Shown here piece after piece: positions 7,225-14,710 of a DNA stretch of 64,000 nucleotides. Each line of letters opens with the position of its first letter. Position 1 is the first letter of the stretch. The position numbers and the translations under genes are program-made. Origin of the DNA: Promineifilum sp. (lineage in GTDB: Bacteria > Chloroflexota > Anaerolineae > Promineifilales > Promineifilaceae); the NCBI GenBank assembly GCA_018058545.1, contig JAGOZU010000008.1:1-64000 (forward strand), written 5' to 3'. The notes below the pieces were generated by a model. The model did not search any database, was not told the DNA's origin, and saw only the letters and a list, made by a program, of their open reading frames with translations.

Positions 7225-9927
7225 CTATCCTTCGAGTTTCGCCTGCACCAAATCGGCGACGGCCGCCAGCGCTTCGCCCAACTTCTCCGGGTTGGGGCCG
7301 CCTGCCTGGGCCATGTTCGGCCGACCGCCCCCGCTGCCGCCGAGGACGCGAGCGATCTCCCGCACCAGATCGCCGGCTTTCACACCGCGCGCGATGAGGT
7401 CATCGGTCACGGCGGCGATGATGACCGGCTTGTCATTGCTGACTGTGCCGAGGACGGCTACGCCTGATTTGACCCGGTCGCGGAACCAGTCGGTCATTTC
7501 GCGTAACTGTTCGACATTTTGCACGTCCACCCGAGCTGCCAACACGTAGGCGTCGCCGACCTGGACCAAACCGCCGAGCAGGACGTCGAACTGCCCCCGC
7601 GCCGCTTGCCGATGGGCGACCTCCAGCGCACGTTCCTGGGCGCGGTCATGCTCCAGCAGCGCGTCGAAGCGGCCCTCCAGTTCGGCCACGGGCGTGTTCA
7701 GCTTCCCGGCCAGGCGGTCGAGCAGGTTCAACCGCTCGGCGACGAAGGTGTAAGCGCCGTGGCCGGTGACCGCCTCGACACGACGGACGCCCGCGCCGAC
7801 CGCTTCCTCGCTCATGAACCGGAACTGCCCGATCTCGCCCGTTTCGCCGACATGGAGGCCGCCGCACAGCTCGAAGCTGTAGGGTGGCGTTCCCTCGCCA
7901 TTGGTTGAATTATCAGCAACGGTGATCGTGCGGACGATGTCGCCGTACTTCTCTCCGAACAAGGCCATTGCGCCCGCGGCGATGGCCTCTTTCTGGCCCA
8001 TGTAGGCGATACGGACGGGGTAATTGGCCAGGATGGCGTCGTTGATGTCAGCTTCGATCCGGCCGAGCGTCTCGCGATCGACCGCCTTGTCGTGGGTGAA
8101 GTCGAATCGCAGCCGGTCGGGAGCTACAAGCGATCCGGCCTGGACCACATGGTTGCCCAGGTGACGGCGCAGTTCACGATGGAGCAAGTGGGTGGCCGTG
8201 TGGTTGCGACGGATGTCGGCGCGACGCGCCCGATCCACCTCAAGTCGCACGAGGTCGCCTTCGTTAATCTCGCCGCTGACGACTTCCCCGATATGGACGA
8301 TCAATCCCGGCGTCGGCCGCCGTGTGTCGCGCACGTCGACGAGGGTGCCGTTGGTGATGATTTTGCCGGTGTCGCTGACCTCACCGCCCGCCTCGACGTA
8401 GAACGGCGTGGCCGCGGTGACGACCTCGACCTTATCGCCGGCTTGCGCCGTGGACACTCGCTCGCCGTCACGGATGAGGCCGATGACGGTGGTTTCCAGC
8501 GACGCGCCGGAATAGGGGTCGTAATCGACCCCCGACTCTTCCAGATAACCGTTGTCGATGAGTGCACGCAACAGGCTGGTGTAGACGTTGGCGCCGACGG
8601 CGTAGCCGGCAAACGCGCCGCTGCCGCTGGCCAGGGCGTGGGCCTCGCGCGCCGCGTTATAACCTGCTTCATCGACGGTCATATCGTGCTGTTCTTTGGC
8701 CACGTCGCGGGTGATCTCCAGAGGCAGGCCATAGGTGGCGTAAAGATTGAAAGCCACGTCGCCGGGGATCTCCGTGATACCCTGGCTGTGATACGCATCG
8801 ATCAGCGCGTCCAGATGCAGCAGCGCATGGTCGAGGGTGCGATTAAAGCGCTCTTCCTCGCGTCGCAGGGTATAGAGAATGAGGTCATGACGTTGGTGCA
8901 ACTCCGGGTAGGAGTCGCCCATCTGATCGATGTAGACCTGGGCCACTTCGCCCAGGAACGGATCGTGAAAGCCGATCTTGCGGCCGAATCGCGCCGCCCG
9001 GCGGATGATCATGCGCAGCACATAGCCCGCGCCGGTGTTGCCCGGTTGCACGCCGTCGGCGATGAGAAAGGTGGCCGCGCGGCCGTGGTCGGCGATGACC
9101 CGATAGCCGACATAGTTCGTCTGTCGCTGTTCGTCGCTATCGCCCAGCAACGCCTGAATGCGGGCCAGCGCCGGGGTGAAGAGATCGGTGTCGTAGTTGC
9201 TGTCCACGCCCTGGACGACGCGCACCAATCGCTCCATGCCCATGCCCGTGTCGACCGATGGCTTCGGCAACGGCACCAGCGAGCCGTCGGGCTGGGCGTC
9301 ATACTGCATGAACACCAGATTCCATACCTCGACATAGTTGGGATAGTCATCATTGTTGACCCCCGCCGGATCGATATCCTTCATGTCGCCGGAGTAGTAA
9401 TGGATCTCGGAGCATGGCCCGCAGGGACCGACATCGCCCATGGCCCAGAAGTTATCCTTTTTGCCGAAGCGCAGGATGCGGTTGGCGGGCAGGTAGCGCT
9501 CCCACAGTTTGGCCGCTTCGTCGTCGTCGGTGTAGACGGTGGCGAAGAGCCGCTCCGGCTCCAGTTCCATCACCCCGGTCAGAAACGTCCAGGCGAAGTC
9601 GATGGCCTCGCGCTTGAAGTAATCGCCGAAGGAGAAGTTGCCGAGCATCTCGAAGAAGGTGTGGTGGCGGGCCGAGGGGCCGACGTTCTCCAGGTCGTTT
9701 TGTTTGCCCTGCACGCGCATGACCTTCTGGGCGGTGGTGGCGCGGCTATAGGGGCGCTTCTCCTTGCCCAGGAAGACGTCGACGAACTGATTCATGCCGG
9801 CGTTGGTGAACAGCAGCGTCGGGTTATCGCGCTGCGGCAGGGGGGCGCTGGGCACGACCTTGTGCTGCAGCTCCTCAAAATAATCCAGAAATGCTTTTCG
9901 AATCTCGTTGCTGGTTGTCGGTCTCAT
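7225..9927 (-). CDS. alaS: Alanine--tRNA ligase
   Basis: Class II aminoacyl-tRNA synthetase charging tRNA-Ala in the cytoplasm. All domains are visible in 900 residues: the catalytic core (NPTLLFTNAGMNQFVDVFLG, KQNDLENVGPSARHHTFFEM, LGNFSFGDYFK), the tRNA-recognition middle, the editing domain with zinc ligands in HTATHLLHRELRRH and ELCGGLHVGETGEIG, and the C-Ala domain with GGSGGGRPNMAQAGG near the end. Length is close to the usual 870-880. The start has CGGAGTAATT just upstream. It appears to be the first gene of the minus-strand operon reaching the left window edge; a structured leader lies upstream. Confidence 0.98.
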   Translation of the reverse strand: MRPTTSNEIRKAFLDYFEELQHKVVPSAPLPQRDNPTLLFTNAGMNQFVDVFLGKEKRPYSRATTAQKVMRVQGKQNDLENVGPSARHHTFFEMLGNFSFGDYFKREAIDFAWTFLTGVMELEPERLFATVYTDDDEAAKLWERYLPANRILRFGKKDNFWAMGDVGPCGPCSEIHYYSGDMKDIDPAGVNNDDYPNYVEVWNLVFMQYDAQPDGSLVPLPKPSVDTGMGMERLVRVVQGVDSNYDTDLFTPALARIQALLGDSDEQRQTNYVGYRVIADHGRAATFLIADGVQPGNTGAGYVLRMIIRRAARFGRKIGFHDPFLGEVAQVYIDQMGDSYPELHQRHDLILYTLRREEERFNRTLDHALLHLDALIDAYHSQGITEIPGDVAFNLYATYGLPLEITRDVAKEQHDMTVDEAGYNAAREAHALASGSGAFAGYAVGANVYTSLLRALIDNGYLEESGVDYDPYSGASLETTVIGLIRDGERVSTAQAGDKVEVVTAATPFYVEAGGEVSDTGKIITNGTLVDVRDTRRPTPGLIVHIGEVVSGEINEGDLVRLEVDRARRADIRRNHTATHLLHRELRRHLGNHVVQAGSLVAPDRLRFDFTHDKAVDRETLGRIEADINDAILANYPVRIAYMGQKEAIAAGAMALFGEKYGDIVRTITVADNSTNGEGTPPYSFELCGGLHVGETGEIGQFRFMSEEAVGAGVRRVEAVTGHGAYTFVAERLNLLDRLAGKLNTPVAELEGRFDALLEHDRAQERALEVAHRQAARGQFDVLLGGLVQVGDAYVLAARVDVQNVEQLREMTDWFRDRVKSGVAVLGTVSNDKPVIIAAVTDDLIARGVKAGDLVREIARVLGGSGGGRPNMAQAGGPNPEKLGEALAAVADLVQAKLEG

Positions 9928-10057
9928 AATTACTCCGGGCGGATTTTATCAGATTTCATACGGTTGTGCGCGATGTTGAATGTATCCCATGTCGGCGGCT
10001 GATCAGTTAGCCAGCTGAGCGAACGAGGTGCTGCGGCCAGAGATACTGGTCGCATAT

Positions 10058-10099
10058 GAAGCCGGGCAGGACTATGTCCTCCTGATCCCGCCTGGCTTC
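10058..10099 (-). other. Imperfect inverted repeat in the alaS upstream region
   Basis: Arms GAAGCCGGGCAGGAC and GTCCTCCTGATCCCGCCTGGCTTC pair around a TAT loop with small bulges, giving a stem of about 15 pairs. It lies some 130 bases upstream of alaS and downstream of the LysM gene terminator. It lacks the T-box consensus AGGGTGGNACCGCG. It may be a structured leader for alaS or simply a stable hairpin; transcription through it is not shown. Confidence 0.45.
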
Positions 10100-10167
10100 G
10101 AGCAACATTGCTATCCTTCTCCTTAGCCTTGTTAAATGAGGGGAACCATGCCTCAAAAGCGCCGAAC

Positions 10168-10204
10168 AAAAAAAGAGCGGCCCCCTTGGAGACCGCTCTT
10201 TCTG
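10168..10204 (-). terminator. Rho-independent terminator after the LysM gene
   Basis: On the minus strand AGAAAGAGCGG and CCGCTCTTTTTTT form a strong GC stem followed by seven T residues. It begins about 18 bases after the stop codon of the LysM gene and separates it from the alaS operon. Confidence 0.85.
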
Positions 10205-10222
10205 ATTTAAGTCAAGATCGGC

Positions 10223-11170
10223 TTACAGCTTCGGTATCTTCAACACCTGCCCCGGCCGGATGAGGCTCATGTTATCGCCGATGACATCCTTGTTGGCCTC
10301 ATAAATAATACGGAAGTTCGCCTGAGTTCCGTAGTATCTCTCCGAGATGAAGCTCAGATTGTCGCCCGGCTGCACGGTGTGTTCAGCAATGAACTTGGTG
10401 TATTTGGGAGCGGCAGCAGCGGCGGCCGCGGCGGCAGCAGCTTCTTCACGAGCCTTGGCCTCGGCCTCAGCCTTGGCGGCGGCTTCACGCTGGCGCTCCT
10501 CCACCTCCTGGCGAGCCTTCTCAAATTTCTCCCTGGATTCGGCGTCCTTCTTGGCCTTGGCTTTGGCTTCGGCTTCCTCGCGGGCCTGCTCCAACCGCGC
10601 CTTGGCCTCGGCATCCTTCTTGGCCTTGGCTTCGGCTTCGGCTTTCTCCCTGGCGTCATCGTCGCGCTTGGCCGGGGCGGGCTTGGCGGCCGCGGGGGCT
10701 GGTTTGGCAACGGTATGGGCGGTGGCGTATGCGGCGCTTACCTTTAAGGCGCTCTCAATCTTGAGCAGGGCGGCCGATTCCTTCTCGGAAATGGCCGATC
10801 CGGTGCCATGCTCCTTGGCGGCGGAAGCCACGGCATTGCCGACACTCAACAGGTAATCCTTGAGGGCGGCCAGATCATTGGCTCCCAGCTTTTGCTCAAC
10901 GATCGCCGCAATACGGTTCAACGCCTTCTCGGCTTCCGCCTGGGAAGCCTTTTCGATCCCCTTAGCTGCATCGCTGCCATCGGCAATGATGTCCTTGATC
11001 AGGGCATTGGCCGATTTGTATTCCTTGACGGCCTTGTCAAAGGCCTTGTTCTCGCGAAATTTGGTGAGGATGGCGACGCGGCCATCGGCCGCGGCCAACG
11101 CCTGGTTGACCCAATAGTGTGCGTCCCTGACCAGCTCCCATTCGCTGTCGGTTAGCTTTTCCTTGGACAT
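10223..11170 (-). CDS. LysM-domain protein with Ala/Lys/Glu-rich helical linker and no signal peptide
   Basis: 315 residues in three parts. The first 150 are an all-helical domain (WELVRDAHYWVNQALAAADG...) that I do not recognise. Residues 155-250 are an extremely charged Ala/Lys/Glu stretch (AEAEAKAKKDAEAKAR repeats), predicted to be a long single helix or coiled coil and ending in a run of Ala. The C-terminus is one LysM domain (EHTVQPGDNLSFISERYYG ... LIRPGQVLKIPKL), normally a peptidoglycan binder. No signal peptide or TM segment is visible, which is odd for a wall-binding protein. It may be cytoplasmic, like the LysM protein YgaU/Kbp, which binds potassium. The start has AAAGGAGAAAAATT upstream. 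It is monocistronic, with its own promoter and terminator. Confidence 0.85.
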   Translation of the reverse strand: MSKEKLTDSEWELVRDAHYWVNQALAAADGRVAILTKFRENKAFDKAVKEYKSANALIKDIIADGSDAAKGIEKASQAEAEKALNRIAAIVEQKLGANDLAALKDYLLSVGNAVASAAKEHGTGSAISEKESAALLKIESALKVSAAYATAHTVAKPAPAAAKPAPAKRDDDAREKAEAEAKAKKDAEAKARLEQAREEAEAKAKAKKDAESREKFEKARQEVEERQREAAAKAEAEAKAREEAAAAAAAAAAAPKYTKFIAEHTVQPGDNLSFISERYYGTQANFRIIYEANKDVIGDNMSLIRPGQVLKIPKL

Positions 11171-11287
11171 AATTTTTCTCCTTTATGACGGGGCTTCCAG
11201 CACCATGAGCCGGAACCCCAATATGATATTAAAAAGGTAAAGGGCGCGAATATCAACGATGTTTCATAAATATTCAAACCGCAGGCG

Positions 11288-11315
11288 ATTATAGTATAAT
11301 TTCTGCATTAGACAA
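11288..11315 (-). promoter_or_regulatory. Sigma70-type promoter candidate for the LysM gene
   Basis: Minus strand TTGTCT, 16-base spacer, TATAAT, about 115 bases upstream of the LysM gene start. The match to the housekeeping consensus is good and the region is AT-rich in a GC-rich genome. No alternative gene lies in this direction. Confidence 0.45.
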
Positions 11316-11405
11316 TAACCATTTAGGTATTATTACCTATTCACGTCATTCACAAGCGTTTGAGGCGCTCTCCGGCTCGTTCGGTCAAACGATAATATTT
11401 GATCG

Positions 11406-11443
11406 ACAAAGAGAGCCGCTCACCTCAATGAACGGCTCTCTCT
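11406..11443 (-). terminator. Hairpin terminator candidate after the 225-residue membrane protein
   Basis: AAGAGAGAGCCG and CGGCTCTCTTTG form a near-perfect stem with a loop of about 13 bases. On the minus strand the T-run is short (TTT), so it is a moderate terminator for the gene cluster ending at 11528. The rest of the 357-base gap between that gene and the LysM gene holds only the promoter candidate. Confidence 0.55.
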
Positions 11444-11527
11444 TGCTCAAAGCGGGGTGATTTATTGCCGGCAGCAATATCGGCACGCCCGATAGTCACC
11501 CTCCGGCGATAAATCGTAACATCGATC

Positions 11528-12205
11528 TTACTTGCCGATAGCTATCGGAGCAGTGATTTCCTCCAGCTCAGAGTCGGCCAAAACGTATCGACCCAGAATC
11601 GCCAGACCGCCCAGCATCGCCGCCCAGCCGGCCACAGCCAGCGGATAGTGCCAAACATCGGCGTAGTTGATGCCGTCAAGCATATGGGTTGGTCCAGCCC
11701 AAAACTGAACGGTCAGAGTGATCACCCCAACCACGATCATGGCTGCGCCGGCGCCCAGGCCTGAGGAATGATCGTCTTTCTTCAGGGAGTCGACCTGATT
11801 CCGAACGCCGGGAATAAGGTACAGAAGGAAGACGAGCAGCGTGAGAGCGTTCACCCACATGATCGGATCGGCCGGCATCGAGCTGCCGCGCAACGCGCGC
11901 GAAGCGACGACGTGGATTATGCCGGTGATCAGGCCGGCCACCAGCGTGATGACCGCAAAACGATAGGCGCCGGGCTTGCCCCGGATAAGCCGGATCATGG
12001 CAACGATACCCATGATGCCGATGACCACGCCGGCCACGACGAAGAGGATGTATAGCCACTGGAACGGCGCGATCTTGGCGAATACAGGCCCGTATTCGGT
12101 GGGTTTGAAGGCGACACAGAAAGTGCCGATTCCGCCCAGCAGGACAGCTACCGACGTGAGCGCCAATAAAACAATACCAACGATTCGAAATACTTTACCT
12201 AACAT
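11528..12205 (-). CDS. Polytopic membrane protein, unknown (225 aa)
   Basis: I do not recognise the family. At least five and probably six hydrophobic segments are visible: about 5-30, 48-72, 80-100, 117-133, 151-170 and 186-206. Charged loops include KKDDHSSG. There are several His residues near membrane ends (GIIHVVAS, GPTHMLDG, DVWHYPLA), which could be ligands but are not arranged in a known motif. It starts 14 bases after the upstream membrane gene, with AGGAGACATTCA before the ATG. It is the last gene of the row that begins with the 12-TM protein and ctaB, so it may be an accessory subunit of that membrane complex. Confidence 0.7.
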   Translation of the reverse strand: MLGKVFRIVGIVLLALTSVAVLLGGIGTFCVAFKPTEYGPVFAKIAPFQWLYILFVVAGVVIGIMGIVAMIRLIRGKPGAYRFAVITLVAGLITGIIHVVASRALRGSSMPADPIMWVNALTLLVFLLYLIPGVRNQVDSLKKDDHSSGLGAGAAMIVVGVITLTVQFWAGPTHMLDGINYADVWHYPLAVAGWAAMLGGLAILGRYVLADSELEEITAPIAIGK

Positions 12206-12219
12206 TGAATGTCTCCTGA

Positions 12220-12828
12220 CTAACCTAAATGGAAGCCGACAACATATGCGGTGGTCATCAGCAACAACAGGAGCGGGAGAATGGTCAGGATCGTTTGACG
12301 CGAGATGACGGGCTTTCCCATCTTCAGGAACGCCAACAATAGACCCCCCACCCCGATGAGCGCACCACCAATACCTACTAACACGAAGCCGATCGGCGCC
12401 AGGCCGCGCAGGCTCATGTAAATGGGCAAGAGGAAAATCAACAGACCGGCCACGCTATGCACAACCGCCAGGGTAATGACGGCCGCTTTCGACTCCGGTC
12501 GATAGAATCGGGTGAAGGCAACGGCCACGAAACCCAGGATGACGAAGATCAGATAGGCATTGCGCCAGGCGGGCCAATGTTCCCACACCAACCCCAGCGA
12601 TAGCGCCAGGGGAAGGATTGTGGAGACGACGGTCACCAGCGGATTATCCAGGATCTCGAAGCCGAAGATGATCATGAGCAGCCCGGCCAGAAGCAATGTG
12701 CCGAAGGCGATCGTATAAGCCCATATCGACAAGGGTGGCGCGCCCTCGATACCGAATACGATCTGGTAGGCCGCTAATAGCCCAGCCAGAAGGATAAAGA
12801 TACGATCCGGGACTGACATCTTTTTCAT
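12220..12828 (-). CDS. Polytopic membrane protein, unknown (202 aa)
   Basis: Not recognised. The 202 residues contain about six hydrophobic segments (8-25, 33-55, 61-80, 91-106, 116-133, 140-165, 178-198) with few charges and no obvious cofactor-binding residues; one His lies in LVWEHWPAW and one near the C-terminus. It lies 27 bases after ctaB and 14 bases before the next membrane gene, all co-oriented. A GGAAG sequence precedes the start. Context suggests a role together with the heme-related genes upstream, but nothing in the sequence proves it. Confidence 0.68.
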   Translation of the reverse strand: MKKMSVPDRIFILLAGLLAAYQIVFGIEGAPPLSIWAYTIAFGTLLLAGLLMIIFGFEILDNPLVTVVSTILPLALSLGLVWEHWPAWRNAYLIFVILGFVAVAFTRFYRPESKAAVITLAVVHSVAGLLIFLLPIYMSLRGLAPIGFVLVGIGGALIGVGGLLLAFLKMGKPVISRQTILTILPLLLLLMTTAYVVGFHLG

Positions 12829-12855
12829 GGTTACACTTCCACACGCTTCCGGGAA

Positions 12856-13728
12856 TCAGACGACCAGCATCAACAACAGCATCGCACCGAGCATGTAGAG
12901 TGAGGCGTATTTGAACAGGCCGAAGTTGGCACGCTCCGATGGCCGCATCAGGCTGGAGATAGCCAGCAACAGCAGGCCTCCGGTCAGAACGGCCAGCAAG
13001 CGCCAATAGCCAAGCGTCAATCCCACGCCGTAGGCGGCCAGGGCCATCATGCCCCCGGCCAACATGCTGGAGATAGCGACGATCATGCGCGTTTTCGCAA
13101 ACCCGTAAACCGAGGGGAAGGTGGGGACGCCGGCCCGCTGGTAATCATCAAAATAACGCATGCTGAAAGTCATGATATGCGTCGGAATCCAGAACACGAC
13201 AGCCAGAGCCAGGACGATACCGACCCATTCGATCCGTCCCGACCCAAGCGCATGTCCGGCCAGCACCGGCATCCCCCCGGCTAACCCGCCCCAGATGATG
13301 CTCCACGGCGTGCGCCGCTTGAGCCAGATGGTGTAAATCACGACATCGAAAAACAGCCCGGCAAAGACGATAACACCATACAGGACGTCCATGTATAAGG
13401 CCCAGGCAACGCCCAGGACGCTAAGGACAAGGCCTAATATCAACGCCTCGTTCGGGCTGACTTCTCCCGAGGGAATCGGCCGGGCGGCCGTGCGGCCCAT
13501 CCTGGCGTCGATATCCCGGTCGTACCACATATTCAGGATCGTGCTGCCACTTATAGCCAACGTCAGGCTTCCGGCCACAGCCAGCGTGGTTTGCCAGTTG
13601 ATGAACGGACAGCGAGTGCTCATGAATCCCGCCAGGCCCGTCAAGAGCAGCAAGCCGGTCTGCAAGCTTTTGAAAAGTGGCAGGTATCGACGAAATCGCC
13701 GAGTGTGTGAGGTTGGCATATGGCTCAC
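12856..13728 (-). CDS. ctaB: Protoheme IX farnesyltransferase (heme O synthase), UbiA family
   Basis: Integral membrane prenyltransferase adding a farnesyl chain to heme B to give heme O for heme-copper oxidases. The diagnostic Asp-rich motif NMWYDRDIDARMGRTAARP (first catalytic loop) matches heme O synthases closely rather than quinone UbiA enzymes. The second loop has MRYFDDYQRAGVPTFPSVYG. About eight TM segments fit the family length of 290-300. The start is a GTG preceded by GGAGAAG at seven bases. No cytochrome oxidase subunit genes are adjacent in recognisable form; the neighbours are the SUMF1-like lipoprotein and the 12-TM protein upstream and two small membrane proteins downstream. 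Confidence 0.9.
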   Translation of the reverse strand: MSHMPTSHTRRFRRYLPLFKSLQTGLLLLTGLAGFMSTRCPFINWQTTLAVAGSLTLAISGSTILNMWYDRDIDARMGRTAARPIPSGEVSPNEALILGLVLSVLGVAWALYMDVLYGVIVFAGLFFDVVIYTIWLKRRTPWSIIWGGLAGGMPVLAGHALGSGRIEWVGIVLALAVVFWIPTHIMTFSMRYFDDYQRAGVPTFPSVYGFAKTRMIVAISSMLAGGMMALAAYGVGLTLGYWRLLAVLTGGLLLLAISSLMRPSERANFGLFKYASLYMLGAMLLLMLVV

Positions 13729-13750
13729 GAATCATCTTCTCCGTTATAAA

Positions 13751-14710
13751 CTAATTCACATCGCGCACGCAGCGGAAGCCCACTGCCGGGCCGTAGTATT
13801 GCGGTCCGGCGCTGTTGTACTTCCACACTCGCAGGTCTACTTCATAAGAGTAGAAACTGCCGCCGCGCATGTGTCGATAATGCTGGTTGGGATAGTCATC
13901 GCCCACCCACTGCCAGACGTTGCCGGCCATGTCGTAAACGCCGTATGGGCTGGCCGAATCCAGGGTCTGATAACCATCGTAATTCATGCCGTTATAGAAG
14001 CCGACAGGTGTCGTGTTGCCCAGCTTGCCGAAAAGTTTCACGAATACGTCGAACGAGGAGTAGTAGTTGGCGTTGTTGCGTTCGATCTCCAGCCCCCAGG
14101 GGAAGGGACGACCGCGGCCGTCCACGAGCTCCGTGCCGCGCGCCGCTTTCTCCCACTCAACTTCGGTCGGCAAACGCCAGCCGTTGTATTGGCAGAAAGA
14201 ATTGGCGCCGAACCAGGTCACCATGGTGACGGGATGGTTGCTATAGGCGTCCATCGAGGAGAATTCATTCCCATCAAAGGTCAGGCGCAGGCCTTCGCCC
14301 TGCAGGGGCATATATAGCTTGTTGCCGGCCTTGATCTCTTCCTCGTGTCTGAAACCGTCGAAGGGTTCGCCCGGGTAGTGGCCGAACACCCCATTTTCCG
14401 TCCAGATGCTCTCCCCGGCCTCCACTTCAACCTCGCCGATAGTGGCCGCTCCGGAAGCCAGCGCCTCATTGAGGAAGCGGGCATATTGCTCGTTGGTCAC
14501 ATTGGTGACCATGATCTCGAAGTCGTCCGTCATCGTCATATGATCATGCTGGCCGTAAGGGAATTCGCCGGCGGGGACGAGCGCCCAGGATTCCGGATTG
14601 ACTCCCGTGTCCATGAATGGCGGAGTGATAGATCCGATGTTGGGCGTGGGGCCGCAAGCGGCGACCCCGACCATTAACAACAGAGTCAACATGATTAATA
14701 TACGCTTCAT
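13751..14710 (-). CDS. SUMF1/formylglycine-generating-enzyme-fold lipoprotein without FGE cysteines
   Basis: Lipoprotein (VGVAACGPTP lipobox at about residue 19) with a complete C-type-lectin-like SUMF1 fold: VTNEQYARFLNEAL, HPVTMVTWFGANSFCQYNG, WRLPTEVEWEKAARG, YDMAGNVWQWVGDDYP and RHMRGGSFYSYE ... AVGFRCVRD. True formylglycine-generating enzymes carry two catalytic Cys just after GGS; here that stretch is GGSFYSYEVDLRVWKYNSAG with none, so sulfatase activation is unlikely. Its ATG overlaps the stop of the 12-TM gene as ATGA, implying tight translational coupling and probably a shared complex. Possible roles are a surface ligand-binding or structural subunit of that membrane protein. Confidence 0.85.
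   Translation of the reverse strand: MKRILIMLTLLLMVGVAACGPTPNIGSITPPFMDTGVNPESWALVPAGEFPYGQHDHMTMTDDFEIMVTNVTNEQYARFLNEALASGAATIGEVEVEAGESIWTENGVFGHYPGEPFDGFRHEEEIKAGNKLYMPLQGEGLRLTFDGNEFSSMDAYSNHPVTMVTWFGANSFCQYNGWRLPTEVEWEKAARGTELVDGRGRPFPWGLEIERNNANYYSSFDVFVKLFGKLGNTTPVGFYNGMNYDGYQTLDSASPYGVYDMAGNVWQWVGDDYPNQHYRHMRGGSFYSYEVDLRVWKYNSAGPQYYGPAVGFRCVRDVN

Noticed and set aside
8092-10002. A 636-codon open frame on the plus strand
   Set aside because: It lies antisense to alaS, follows the codon pattern of that gene, and shows no protein motif.
9930-10169. A 79-codon open frame upstream of alaS
   Set aside because: Composition is irregular, no ribosome site, and it contains the inverted repeat; better read as a leader.
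9930-10200. T-box riboswitch before alaS
   Set aside because: The antiterminator consensus AGGGTGGNACCGCG is not found.
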